A stretch of 64,000 nucleotides of DNA from positions 124,001 through 188,000 of IMG/VR virus record IMGVR_UViG_3300007512_001664; one strand, written 5' to 3'. This document shows positions 51,384 through 60,910 of this stretch, piece by piece. The notes under the pieces were generated by a model. That model was not told where the DNA came from, ran no database searches, and worked only from the letters and a program-made list of their open reading frames with translations. The stretch is from a virus. Positions within the stretch are counted from its first letter, which is position 1. Each line of letters opens with the position of its first letter. Made by a program: the position numbers and the translations under genes.

Positions 51384-52085
51384 ATGAAGATTTTTATACC
51401 AATTAAACATGAATCTCAGAGAGTACCTGGTAAGAATTTTCGGCAATTAAGCGGTCTACCTCTTTACAAACATACACTTTACAAATTAAAAGATTATAAG
51501 GTTTTTGTTGATACGGATAGTGATGAAATAATTCATAATATACGTAATGATGTTAATTTAAGGAATGTTGTTACTCTTAAGAGACCTCATTATTTATGTG
51601 GTAACGATGTATCAGTAAATAAACTTATTGATAATCTTTTAAATGGGCATTGGCGCGGCGGAGCAGAGACATCTACAGTTATAGAGCCTAGCGATGTCGT
51701 ATGTCAAATTCATGTAACTAGTCCTTTCCTTAAATTAGAAACTTTAGAGAAGGCGTATAAGTTTTTTGAAAATGATAAGTGTGATTCCGTTGTTAGTTGT
51801 AATTTAATAAATTCTCGTTTATGGAGAAAGGAAGAATATGGTTATTGTCCCGTAAATCACAACCCTCTAAAACTAGAACAAACTCAATCACTTCCAACGT
51901 TGTATGAAGAGAATTCTGCTTTTTATATGTTTAAAAAAAGTGTATTTACTACTATTAAAAATAGGGTAGGTAAAAACCCAGCTTTCTTTAAAGTCGATCA
52001 TCCTGAGAATTTTGATATTGACACAGAAGATAATTGGCGGGAGTGTTTAAAAATTAATGAGACTCTTATGGCAACAACTTCCTAG
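51384..52085 (+). CDS. CMP-sugar synthetase-like cytidylyltransferase (NeuA type)
   Basis: The 233-residue protein starts IPIKHESQRVPGKNFRQLSG (residues 4-23; the cytidylyltransferase family signature with Arg-x-Pro-x-Lys-Asn), has YKVFVDTDSDEI, VCQIHVTSPFLKLET (about 110) and DIDTEDNW at the end. It would activate a sugar acid or related sugar with CTP. AAGG lies directly before the ATG. A second, distinct member lies at 54512. Confidence 0.85.
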   Translation: MKIFIPIKHESQRVPGKNFRQLSGLPLYKHTLYKLKDYKVFVDTDSDEIIHNIRNDVNLRNVVTLKRPHYLCGNDVSVNKLIDNLLNGHWRGGAETSTVIEPSDVVCQIHVTSPFLKLETLEKAYKFFENDKCDSVVSCNLINSRLWRKEEYGYCPVNHNPLKLEQTQSLPTLYEENSAFYMFKKSVFTTIKNRVGKNPAFFKVDHPENFDIDTEDNWRECLKINETLMATTS

Positions 52086-52737
52086 TCCAACAATTACAGA
52101 GATATTATGTAATTCTACATTTGACGGAGTAGTCTTCGATCTCGAACATGGATGCTTTAATAATGAGACATTGTATACCTGTATACAGGTATGTTTACTT
52201 AAAAACAAATTATGTTTTATTAGAGTTACTTGGCTAGATAAGACTGTTATTAGAATGAGTTTAGATGCTGGTGTGTCAGGAGTTATATTTTCAACAGTAC
52301 AGAATTATTTTAAAGCTAAGGAGTATTATAATTACTGTTTTTACCCACCTAAAGGTAGTAGAGGACAAGGTTTAGTCAGAGAAAATGAGTGGGGTAATAA
52401 AGATTTTAAAAAACGTGACCCTATAGTTGTAGCTCAAATAGAAACACGAACAGGTTTAGATAATATAAGCATTATCGCAGAAGTAGATTTTGATTATTTT
52501 ATGGTTGGGCCATATGATTTATCCGCAAGCTTAGGATGTGTTGGTAATTTTGATTCCCCTGTATATAAAACAGCTATAGAAAAATTAAAATCGAAAGTCG
52601 GAAATAAACTTGGTTATCACATAGTTAAAAATATTGAAGATCAATTAGATATTTACAGAGATTCAGAGTTTTTAGCTTTATCAATGGATACACTTTTTCT
52701 TATTGACGGAATAAAGAGGATCGAGGACGTAAAGTGA
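52057..52737 (+). CDS. HpcH/HpaI-family aldolase
   Basis: The 226-residue TIM-barrel protein has FDGVVFDLEHGCFNN (residues 23-37), FIRVTWLD, MSLDAGVSGVIFSTV (about 69), KGSRGQG, VVAQIETRTGLDNI and FDYFMVGPYDLSASLG (about 147), all typical of metal-dependent 2-keto-3-deoxy-acid aldolases. In this region it may make or break a 2-keto-3-deoxy sugar acid used by the cytidylyltransferases. It overlaps the gene before by 29 bases. Confidence 0.87.
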   Translation: MRLLWQQLPSPTITEILCNSTFDGVVFDLEHGCFNNETLYTCIQVCLLKNKLCFIRVTWLDKTVIRMSLDAGVSGVIFSTVQNYFKAKEYYNYCFYPPKGSRGQGLVRENEWGNKDFKKRDPIVVAQIETRTGLDNISIIAEVDFDYFMVGPYDLSASLGCVGNFDSPVYKTAIEKLKSKVGNKLGYHIVKNIEDQLDIYRDSEFLALSMDTLFLIDGIKRIEDVK

Positions 52738-53171
52738 TTTTAATCTCTCATAGAGGTAATTTAACTGGTAAAAATTCTAAATTAGAGAATAAACCTCTCC
52801 AAATTCAAACGGTATTAGACTTAGGGTTTCATTGTGAGATAGATGTTTGGTTTATAAACGGCGAATATTTATTAGGACATGATGAACCGAAAATTCGTAT
52901 TAAGGAGTATGCACTTGAACATCCTCATCTATGGTGTCATGCTAAAAATTTAGAAGCATTACAGATGATGTTAAAGAATCGTAACATACATTGCTTTTGG
53001 CATGAAACAGATCAATATACTATTACTTCGGAGCAATTTATTTGGACGTATCCAGGTAAATACGCTTCAGAAAATTGCATTATTGTAGATAATTCGAAAA
53101 ACCCTCCTAATTATAATTGTAAGGGTATTTGCTCCGACTATGTACAATCATATAAAACACGTTATTTTTGA
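52734..53171 (+). CDS. Short GDPD-like protein
   Basis: The 145-residue product starts with GTG at 52734, overlapping the aldolase stop. It has LISHRGNLTG (residues 3-12), FHCEIDVWFINGEYLLGHDEP (about 32-52) and LWCHAKNLEAL (about 66), the first half of the glycerophosphodiester phosphodiesterase barrel with catalytic His and Glu-x-Asp. It is much shorter than full GDPD enzymes (about 250). It may act on a phosphate-linked glycan. Confidence 0.72.
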   Translation: MILISHRGNLTGKNSKLENKPLQIQTVLDLGFHCEIDVWFINGEYLLGHDEPKIRIKEYALEHPHLWCHAKNLEALQMMLKNRNIHCFWHETDQYTITSEQFIWTYPGKYASENCIIVDNSKNPPNYNCKGICSDYVQSYKTRYF

Positions 53172-54540
53172 TCTCGACGGTGTTTTACTAGATAGTAGAG
53201 ATTTACATTATTACGCATTTAATGACGCCTTACGTTCAATTAATGAGTCCTATGTTATTTCTCGAGAAGAGCATCTATCTTCATATGACGGTCATACAAC
53301 TACCACAAAACTTAAATTGTTAACTAAGGCCAAGCAGCTTCCAGAGAGCAAGTATGACGAAATTTGGAATCTAAAACAACAATTTACAACCGACCGCCTT
53401 CAATCCTTACAAGAGAATTTAGACTTACAACGGTTATTTAAATTTTTAAAAGATAAAGGATTAAAAATATCTATTGCATCTAATGCAATACGTCAAACAG
53501 TGTGGACATGCCTTGATAAAATAGGAGTACTTAGGTATTGTGATCATGTATTAACTAATGAAGATGTGTTTCTTTGTAAACCTAATGCAGAAATGTATAT
53601 GAGATGTATGATACACACAAAGACTAATCCAGATGAAACTGTAATTGTTGAAGATTCTCATACTGGAAGAAAAGGAGCTATTAGAAGTGGTTCTCATCTG
53701 TGTCCTGTAACAGGGCCAGAAGAGGTAACATTTAATTATATAACTAATTTTATTCAAAATAAAGATAAGACTATGGAAGAAATAAAACCTAAATGGCTAG
53801 GTGGTGATATGAATGTATTAATTCCCATGGCTGGTGCTGGTACGCGGTTTGAAAAAGCTGGTTACACCTTTCCAAAGCCGTTAGTTGATGTAAATGGTAA
53901 ACCGATGATACAGACGGTGGTCGATAATTTAAATATTGAAGCCAATTATATTTTTATTGTCCAAAAATCTCATTATGAGAAATATCATTTACAAACAGTA
54001 CTAGAAAACATAGTACCGAAATGCACAATTGTACAAGTTGAAGGTATAACAGAGGGTGCGGCATGTACTACTCTATTAGCTAAAGAGTTTATTAATAATG
54101 ATAAACCGTTAATTATGGCTAATTCTGATCAATATGTAGATTGGGATAGTAATGAATTTATGTATTCTATGGTCGGAGATAACGTGGATGGTGGTATTTT
54201 AACTTTTAAATCTACACATCCTAAATGGAGTTATGCAAGATTAGGAGATAACGGGTTTGTTACAGAGGTCGCTGAAAAGAAACCTATATCTAATATTGCT
54301 ACAGTTGGTATTTATTATTGGTCTAAAGGGTCCGATTATGTAAAATATGCTGAGCAAATGATAGATAAAAATATTAGGACAAATAATGAATTTTATGTTT
54401 GTCCTGTGTTTAACGAAGCTATAGAAGATGGAAAAAATATTAAAATTTTTGATGTACCGAAAATGTGGGGTCTAGGTACCCCGGAGGATTTGAATAATTT
54501 TATATCTAATTATGAAAGTATGCGCGACAATTCCAATTAA
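53140..54540 (+). CDS. Fusion: HAD phosphatase + sugar nucleotidyltransferase
   Basis: The 466-residue protein begins with a HAD domain (1-205): HVIFDLDGVLLDSRDLHYYA (residues 7-26, nucleophile Asp11), SNAIRQTV, CKPNAEMY and VIVEDSHTGRKGA. From residue 224 a nucleotidyltransferase follows: MNVLIPMAGAGTRFEKAGY, FPKPLVDVNGKPMIQ, MANSDQYVDWD. ATG 53809 within it, with AGGTGG upstream, might allow separate translation. The pairing resembles the phosphatase and nucleotidyl steps of heptose or similar NDP-sugar synthesis. Confidence 0.85.
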   Translation: MYNHIKHVIFDLDGVLLDSRDLHYYAFNDALRSINESYVISREEHLSSYDGHTTTTKLKLLTKAKQLPESKYDEIWNLKQQFTTDRLQSLQENLDLQRLFKFLKDKGLKISIASNAIRQTVWTCLDKIGVLRYCDHVLTNEDVFLCKPNAEMYMRCMIHTKTNPDETVIVEDSHTGRKGAIRSGSHLCPVTGPEEVTFNYITNFIQNKDKTMEEIKPKWLGGDMNVLIPMAGAGTRFEKAGYTFPKPLVDVNGKPMIQTVVDNLNIEANYIFIVQKSHYEKYHLQTVLENIVPKCTIVQVEGITEGAACTTLLAKEFINNDKPLIMANSDQYVDWDSNEFMYSMVGDNVDGGILTFKSTHPKWSYARLGDNGFVTEVAEKKPISNIATVGIYYWSKGSDYVKYAEQMIDKNIRTNNEFYVCPVFNEAIEDGKNIKIFDVPKMWGLGTPEDLNNFISNYESMRDNSN

Positions 54541-55156
54541 AAGTAATTCTACTAGAGTAAAGGATAAGAATTTTAAAGATTTAGGAGGTAAGCCTTTATA
54601 TCAGTATATTATTGATCATTGCATACAAGCAGAATGTTTTGATGATATATATGTAGATACTGATAGTCCTGAGATTAATAGTTATTGTGTAAAAAATCAG
54701 GTAATATGCATTAAACGTAAACCTGAACTCACATTAGACACTGCAAATGGTAATGATGTCTTTCACTATGATATAGATTTTATAGGGCATTACGATTTTT
54801 ACTTTCAATTATATGCTACAGCACCATTTTTAAAGCCAGAAACTATTAGAGAGTGTGTAGATAAGTTAACTCATAGTTCAAAGCATGATTCTATACTTAC
54901 AGCTACAGAAGAATTTGGGTGGTTTTGGCATAAAGATCAACCTGTAAATTATCAGCCTAATATCTTACCTAGATCTCAAGATGCTACACCTGTTATAAAG
55001 GAGACAACCGGTTTATATGGTATATCGAAAAGCGCATATGATAGGTTTAGATGTCGTGTAGGTGCTACTCCGTATTTCTATATAATTAATGATAGAGCAG
55101 AGTGTATTGATTTAGATACAAATGAAGATTTTAGTTTAGCAGAGAACATGTTATAA
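54512..55156 (+). CDS. Second CMP-sugar synthetase-like cytidylyltransferase
   Basis: The 214-residue protein starts ATIPIKSNSTRVKDKNFKDL, then LGGKPLYQYIID, DIYVDTDSPEIN, LYATAPFLKPETI (about 108) and CIDLDTNEDF near the end. Same fold as the 51384 gene but clearly divergent, so two different sugars or an acid and its precursor may be activated. It overlaps the HAD fusion by 29 bases. Confidence 0.85.
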   Translation: MKVCATIPIKSNSTRVKDKNFKDLGGKPLYQYIIDHCIQAECFDDIYVDTDSPEINSYCVKNQVICIKRKPELTLDTANGNDVFHYDIDFIGHYDFYFQLYATAPFLKPETIRECVDKLTHSSKHDSILTATEEFGWFWHKDQPVNYQPNILPRSQDATPVIKETTGLYGISKSAYDRFRCRVGATPYFYIINDRAECIDLDTNEDFSLAENML

Positions 55157-55162
55157 GAATAT

Positions 55163-55759
55163 ATGGAAATTATTAATAATACAGATCCGAATATAGTAAG
55201 AAAAACATATGAGTGGTTCGATCAGCACACACGCTATGGTTCATCTTTTCACGGTGAGTCATTATTGCCGATTGTAAAATCATTAAAAAATGTTAATTCT
55301 GTTTTAGATATCGGAACTGGTCGCGGAGACTTTTGTAATTGGGCTATTGAAAATTTATGTCAAGACGTTACAGGCTTGGATTTTGCTATTACCCCGAATC
55401 CAAATTATTTAAATAAAAATATTAAATTTATTAAAAATACATCACACGAAATACCATTGCTAGATAACTCTGTTGATCTTGTGGTTTCGTTTGATGTATT
55501 AGAACATATAAGACCAGAAGATATAACAGAAACAATAAAAGAGTTTTCTAGAGTAACAAAAAAATACATGCTACATAAAATATCTTCAACCGCCGCATCA
55601 GCAGAATATGGAAAAAATAATCCGCATATACAAGAAATCGGTAACTTGCATCTTATACAGCAATCCCGTGGTTGGTGGTTTAATAAATTTAAAGAGTATA
55701 TTCCTAATTCATCTATATACAGATTGGATCGTTGTTTATTTGTAGTTAAAGATGTATAA
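55163..55759 (+). CDS. SAM-dependent methyltransferase (Methyltransf_11-like)
   Basis: The 198-residue protein has SVLDIGTGRGDFCNWAI (residues 46-62, motif I), VTGLDFAI, and VDLVVSFDVLEHIRPEDI (about 109), typical of class I enzymes. The substrate is unknown; a sugar or lipid-linked glycan is likely from context. It overlaps the next gene by 8 bases. Confidence 0.85.
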   Translation: MEIINNTDPNIVRKTYEWFDQHTRYGSSFHGESLLPIVKSLKNVNSVLDIGTGRGDFCNWAIENLCQDVTGLDFAITPNPNYLNKNIKFIKNTSHEIPLLDNSVDLVVSFDVLEHIRPEDITETIKEFSRVTKKYMLHKISSTAASAEYGKNNPHIQEIGNLHLIQQSRGWWFNKFKEYIPNSSIYRLDRCLFVVKDV

Positions 55760-56429
55760 AGCGTGTTGTATTACTAGTATTACGGGTGATAGGTCTAAAT
55801 TAGTTGATCCGCTATTTGTTCATCCTAATATCGATTATTTTGCGTTCGTCGATAAAACATATAATAATATAAAAGTATGGAACCAAAAAAAGATTTATGA
55901 TTTTAGCACTATAGATAATTATTCAAATAGGAGAAATGCAAAGATATATAAAATTTTACCTCACCTATTTTTACCTGGGTATGATTATTATATATGGTGT
56001 GACGCAAACTGTATTTTTAAGGAAGACCCGGTTAAATTAATTGAACAGTACTCTGTTGACGCTATATTTTTTTATCATTATAGATATAATACTATTTTTA
56101 ATGATATAGAAAAAATAATTAAGCGCAAGAAAGATCATTTAATTAATATAGATAATTATATAGAATTTTTATCTAATTCTAATTACATAGACGATATGCT
56201 CTTACAATTTTCTATGTTTATTACTACTAATAGTCATGAAAGTATGTTAATGAGATTAATTTGGTGGGAATTAATATGTAAATTTTCTTCTCGTGATCAA
56301 ATCTCAGGACCGTATGCTATAAAAAAATCAAAAATTAGTTATCACATAATTAAACAGTCTTTAGGGCATGTAACACCATTAAGTAGTAATAATATAGGTA
56401 TAAAATTTAACCCAAGCAAGCATGATTAA
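55752..56429 (+). CDS. DUF616-like glycosyltransferase
   Basis: The 225-residue protein has SNRRNAKIYKILPHLFLPGYDYYIWCDANCIFKEDP (about residues 58-93), the signature region of DUF616 (TOD1/MUCI70 type) proteins, which are thought to be GT-A glycosyltransferases. The DAN site stands for the usual DXD. It is compact compared with eukaryotic relatives. Confidence 0.7.
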   Translation: MYKACCITSITGDRSKLVDPLFVHPNIDYFAFVDKTYNNIKVWNQKKIYDFSTIDNYSNRRNAKIYKILPHLFLPGYDYYIWCDANCIFKEDPVKLIEQYSVDAIFFYHYRYNTIFNDIEKIIKRKKDHLINIDNYIEFLSNSNYIDDMLLQFSMFITTNSHESMLMRLIWWELICKFSSRDQISGPYAIKKSKISYHIIKQSLGHVTPLSSNNIGIKFNPSKHD

Positions 56430-57267
56430 AATATGTCATATACGTGGTACACCGGAATATTGGAAGCATGAAAATCTTCCTAGAATTTCAGGTTGTCCTT
56501 CAGAAGAAAATAGAGACTTAATGTATAAATGTTGGAAAGAATATTTTAACATACCGTATCAAGAATTTAAATTACGCATAAGAGAAGCGACTATAAACTA
56601 TATTAAAGAATTAAATCAATTTGATGTTATTTTATATAACAATGAACTGTATCGTGATTTTTTAAAAAATAATAAAATTGATAATATAATGCTATATAGT
56701 CAAGACGATGATGATATATTATACTTTATACCGGACCATATATCTCCCGGTATGAACATTTATAATTATAGTTATATTGATATAACAAATACTAAAAGAC
56801 TTGACTATGAATTGGATGATAATTTTTGTACGTTTCTTCCTAAAAAATTACAATCAAATCATGCAATATATTTTGTGTTAAATGAGCCAGATTTTATTCA
56901 AAACATAAAATCATATGGTTATATTCGCGCTCATACTATTTATGATTCATACAAAGAGTGTTTAATAGAAAAAAATGTACATATTTCTTATCATGACTAT
57001 TTTTTTACAACCCAATTTTATCATTTAACTAGCTTATCTTTATGGAAAAATATTGCTGGTACTAGTAAAACATCTAGGCATATTAGAGAGTATTTTTTTG
57101 AGAAAAAGCAGTTCGATAGAGATTGTATTTTTAAAATATTTGATTGTTATATAGATTTTATAAAAAAATTTAATATACCAAGACAATTGAACGACGTAAA
57201 ATATAAAAAAGGAGCGGAGTTAATTAATACATTTAAAAATCTATACATTGATGTAAGTACTTTATAA
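56422..57267 (+). CDS. Unrecognised protein of the sugar region
   Basis: The 281-residue protein is Tyr/Asn/Ile-rich with an alpha/beta start (IKICHIRGTPEYW), a cluster LYSQDDDDILYFIPDHI (about 93-109) that could be a metal-binding acidic site, and a helical C-terminal third. Position, length and the acidic site suggest a glycosyltransferase, but I recognise no family. It overlaps both neighbours. Confidence 0.6.
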   Translation: MIKICHIRGTPEYWKHENLPRISGCPSEENRDLMYKCWKEYFNIPYQEFKLRIREATINYIKELNQFDVILYNNELYRDFLKNNKIDNIMLYSQDDDDILYFIPDHISPGMNIYNYSYIDITNTKRLDYELDDNFCTFLPKKLQSNHAIYFVLNEPDFIQNIKSYGYIRAHTIYDSYKECLIEKNVHISYHDYFFTTQFYHLTSLSLWKNIAGTSKTSRHIREYFFEKKQFDRDCIFKIFDCYIDFIKKFNIPRQLNDVKYKKGAELINTFKNLYIDVSTL

Positions 57268-58394
57268 TGAAAATAGCTATTTTATGTTTTGGTCAGCCTA
57301 GATTTTTAGATCTAACACATGAATATATTAAGCAGGAATTTAATATGCCCGGTCATGATGTCGATTACTTCTTCCATCTATGGAGAGGTGTAGGTTATAA
57401 CCCAGAAGATTCAATTAATAGTACATATGACACAGTACCAGATCTTGATAAGCTAGTTCAGAGCTTTAATCCAAAAATGTGGATTCTCGAGGATTATAAA
57501 TCTACCGGTTGTCAGATTATGTTTGAAAAACATAGGAAGTGGCGCTGGAAAGATCAACATTCATTGGTAGATCTGTGTAATGCTTGGAGTGTTATGAATG
57601 ATTTTGTTAGTTATAATAGAGATACTCCTATACCTAATTCCAAACGATTGGAGTATTTCTTCGGACAACATTACAGTATACAAAAATGTTTTAATTTAAT
57701 TGAACAGTACGAAGAGTTAAATGGTTTTAAATATGACATTGTAATAAAAATTAGAACAGATATAGTCTATAGAACGCCTAATTTATATAAATCTCCAGAG
57801 GTGTATGATTTGCATAAAGTAGAACATTATACAGATTTTCCTACGGATTATCCTTGTATTAATGTTAAAGGATTACGTATTAATAGATTACAGATAAAAG
57901 AGAATACATGGAAAGGTCAAGATATATCATGTTTTTATAAAGGAAAGTATAGTTTACCGGATGAAGATTATGCTAAGAAGAAAAAATCTATTAAATTTGA
58001 TTTAAATACACGGTTATGTTTTAACGACTGGACTATTATCGCTAATCGAGCGGCAGCTCATTATTATTTTGGTAGATGGTTTGAGACATATTTAATAACT
58101 TATGGAGAAGATTTATTGTATCGTAAAGACAGATATTGGTATAAAAGTCAATCTGATCATACCCTTCAAGGTCATATAGCTTTATATAATGACATTAAAG
58201 TTAACAGAGTCAATAGACGAGATATGAAACTGGTCAGAGAAGATAAACTTGAAGGAGAAAAATCTAAAGATAGTTTATCTAATAAAGCCGTAGTACCGTC
58301 GAATAATGAAATAGATCTCGATAGTTGGATATGGGATAGATGGAAACCAAAAACAAAAACAAAATCAGATTGGACAGTTCAGCAAAAAAAATAA
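57267..58394 (+). CDS. GQPRF-family putative glycosyltransferase, paralogue 1
   Basis: The 375-residue protein starts MKIAILCFGQPRFLDLTHEYI and shares DYFFHLWRGVGYNP, YFFGQHYSIQKCFNLIEQYEELNGFKYDIVIK-type segments (around residues 129-161) and an R-x-D motif (KIRTDIVY) with three downstream paralogues. The R-x-D and VIK pattern suggests a GT-A-like nucleotide-sugar site. It has a charged 60-residue C-terminal extension that the others lack. Confidence 0.68.
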   Translation: MKIAILCFGQPRFLDLTHEYIKQEFNMPGHDVDYFFHLWRGVGYNPEDSINSTYDTVPDLDKLVQSFNPKMWILEDYKSTGCQIMFEKHRKWRWKDQHSLVDLCNAWSVMNDFVSYNRDTPIPNSKRLEYFFGQHYSIQKCFNLIEQYEELNGFKYDIVIKIRTDIVYRTPNLYKSPEVYDLHKVEHYTDFPTDYPCINVKGLRINRLQIKENTWKGQDISCFYKGKYSLPDEDYAKKKKSIKFDLNTRLCFNDWTIIANRAAAHYYFGRWFETYLITYGEDLLYRKDRYWYKSQSDHTLQGHIALYNDIKVNRVNRRDMKLVREDKLEGEKSKDSLSNKAVVPSNNEIDLDSWIWDRWKPKTKTKSDWTVQQKK

Positions 58395-59395
58395 AAATTG
58401 CTATTTTACTATATGGTCAGCCTCGCTTTTTTGAGCATACATATAAAAACATACAAGAGGCGTATACTATAGACGGGTGTGAAACCGATTTTTTTGCTCA
58501 TTTCTGGGAAGATGTTGGGTTTTATCCTGGTGACGACTATACAGATACATATATAAGGACTAAAGAGAGAGTAGAGAAGTGCCTTATAGATTTACAGGTT
58601 AAAGATTATATACAAGAAGATTATACTGAGTTAGATCTCCTTGGTGATTCGCAAAAGATAATATATGATTTTTTAACTCAGTCGCGCCGTGACATTTCTC
58701 GAATCCGTCCAGTTACTAATACACGAGGCCGGTATCATTATGGACAACACTTGAGTTTACATAAATGTTTTTGCTTAATGGAGAAATTTGAACGTCGAAA
58801 GAACTTTAAGTATGATGTCGTTATAAAGGTTCGTAGTGATTGGATCTATTCACCTAGTGACTCCATTACAAAATATAAAGCATATATTGAAAAATTAGTT
58901 GAACCTAATTTCATGAAGTTCGAATGCAAACGACTTACGACTCTTAGTCTCAAAAAATATGACTTACGTACGAAAACAGAATATCATTTATAAAAAGCGG
59001 ATTGTAAAAAGGCTGATCTACACAATTGTGTGATATCTATATCTGATATTTTTATTAATTGTAGTCGAGGCGCCGCGAAGTATATTTTTAAAGATTGGTT
59101 ATTTTATTATAATTATCTTCAATGCATATACACCCATAATTATGGTTCTTTAAAAAATATACTCGAAGAAAAAGAAAAATCATATAATAAAATTAATCGT
59201 ATTTTAGGCGATATTTGTATGATAAATGGTATCGGAGCTTTTAAGTGTTCAAAATCAAGTATAAAAATTCATCGACTTATGTTAAAGGATAAATGTAAGA
59301 AAAAATGGGTGAACTCTAGGCGTCGTATAGTCTTACCGGATTTGAATTGTAATATACCACAATATATCGAACAAGCTTTACATGAAAACAAATGA
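58391..59395 (+). pseudogene. GQPRF-family paralogue 2, interrupted by one in-frame stop
   Basis: A reading frame matching the paralogues is broken only by TAA at 58991-58993. After it the same frame stays open (KADCKKADLHNC...) and continues into the typical C-terminal half, ending at 59395. Where paralogues start MKIA, this one has ATA (58391-58393, IKIA) overlapping the upstream stop as ATAA; the next upstream ATG is 58340. Two changes from a good gene suggest decay, or alternatively readthrough or split subunits (58340-58993 and from GTG 59030). A base-call error is also possible. Confidence 0.72.
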
Positions 59396-59984
59396 CATAA
59401 TAATAGTCCCTAAAGTTCCTAAATGGGAGTCTCATAAAACAGAAGGAGAAGTCATTGGTCCATGTAAAACTCGAAAAGATATAGGAGCATTATGTCAAAA
59501 ACTAGGTTGTAACAAGCGTGGTGTTGAATTAGGTGTGGCAAAAGGTAATTTCACATTTCAAGTACATAAGTATTTTGATCAGTTTTGGAGCATTGATAGT
59601 TGGTGTGATGTGCGACATGATACTAAACAATATGAGCGATTTAAACGCAAGATATCACGCAAAAAAATTACAAATATTAATGTAGTTCGCTCTGATTTTA
59701 ACACAGTAGTTAAATCGTTTGACGATTATTTTTTTGATTTTATTTATATTGACGGTTATGCTAAAGCCCATCATCAATTACGACTTAATTTAAAAAATTG
59801 GTTTATTAAACTAACTCCAGGAGGTATTTTCTCAGGTCATGACTGGCAATATCCACACGTACAGGAGATTATTAATGAGTTCGCAATTGATAAAAAATTA
59901 AATTTAAATGTTACCGGTGAACAGCATTATGGTTTGTCTGGTAGAATAAACACAAAAGGTCCTACATGGTGGTTTAAAACATGA
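59382..59984 (+). CDS. SAM-dependent methyltransferase (Methyltransf_24-like)
   Basis: The 200-residue protein has KRGVELGVAKGNFTFQVHKYF (residues 45-65, motif I), SIDSWCDVRHDT, VVRSDFNTVV, FDFIYIDGYAKAHHQLRLNL (about 120) and GGIFSGHDW. It is inserted between members of the GQPRF family, as though methylation is matched to those sugars. Overlaps: 14 bases upstream and 4 downstream. Confidence 0.85.
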   Translation: MKTNDIIIVPKVPKWESHKTEGEVIGPCKTRKDIGALCQKLGCNKRGVELGVAKGNFTFQVHKYFDQFWSIDSWCDVRHDTKQYERFKRKISRKKITNINVVRSDFNTVVKSFDDYFFDFIYIDGYAKAHHQLRLNLKNWFIKLTPGGIFSGHDWQYPHVQEIINEFAIDKKLNLNVTGEQHYGLSGRINTKGPTWWFKT

Positions 59985-60910
59985 AAATTGCTATTTTACT
60001 ACACGGTCAGCCTCGTTTTTTTAAATATACTTATAAGAGAATAAAAGAAGAGTTTAATTTACCTGGTGTAGAGTTTAATTTTTTCGCTCATTTTTGGGAT
60101 AAAGTAGGGTATACTCCCGCGAGCACTGAGACTAATATTATAGATTTAATTCCTTTATTGGAGCAGTTAAATATAAAAAAATATTTAATTACTAATTACG
60201 ACAAATTAAATACTATTACTTCTTCAAATGAAGTCGTTAGATCTCTTGCTAAAGGTAATATATCAATAAAACCATTTAATCCCGATAATAGGTATCACTA
60301 CGGTCAATATGTTAGTTTATTAGAGGTTTTTAATCTAATGGAGCAATACGAACGTGATAATGATATAAAATATGATATCGTTATAAAAGTTCGTAGCGAC
60401 TGGGTATATAAAGATAAGAGTTGTTATACATCAGAGTTAGACTATCTTACGGCAAAGAAAGAAAATTATCTTTTCTCTGATGTGAGCAGAAAAATGATAA
60501 GAACAACATATGTAAATAAGAAAATTTATAATAATAAAGAATATGTAAGGAGCTTTGACCCGTATATTATAGCAACACGCCCAGCAGCGCCTTGTTTTTT
60601 TAAATATTGGTTTTTAGCTAATCTTAATGCCTTAATTAAAGATGTTTTGGTTCCTATAGATATTAAATTACATGTAAAGCACGATTTTATGATTGGAGAA
60701 ATTGCTAATTTATTCGACATACAAGTCGAAGAGATTACTTTAAATTATGGAATTGGTAGATGTCATAGAGTAGTTAATTTTGAAGATTGTAAGAAATTTT
60801 GGATTACAGATGATAAGAATATATCTATTATATTACCTACTTTGCAGTGTAATGTTAAAGAAGAAATACAAAAACAATTATTAACAATAAACCAAAGGAA
60901 ATCAAAATGA
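59981..60910 (+). CDS. GQPRF-family putative glycosyltransferase, paralogue 3
   Basis: The 309-residue protein starts MKIAILLHGQPRFFKYTYKRI, with FNFFAHFWDKVGYTP (residues 33-47), YHYGQYVSLLEVFNLMEQYE (about 107) and IKYDIVIKVRSDWVYK (about 130). The C-terminal domain includes RPAAPCFFKYWFLAN. It overlaps the next paralogue by 4 bases (ATGA). The family is unnamed to me; glycosyltransfer is inferred from the fold pattern and neighbours. Confidence 0.68.
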   Translation: MKIAILLHGQPRFFKYTYKRIKEEFNLPGVEFNFFAHFWDKVGYTPASTETNIIDLIPLLEQLNIKKYLITNYDKLNTITSSNEVVRSLAKGNISIKPFNPDNRYHYGQYVSLLEVFNLMEQYERDNDIKYDIVIKVRSDWVYKDKSCYTSELDYLTAKKENYLFSDVSRKMIRTTYVNKKIYNNKEYVRSFDPYIIATRPAAPCFFKYWFLANLNALIKDVLVPIDIKLHVKHDFMIGEIANLFDIQVEEITLNYGIGRCHRVVNFEDCKKFWITDDKNISIILPTLQCNVKEEIQKQLLTINQRKSK

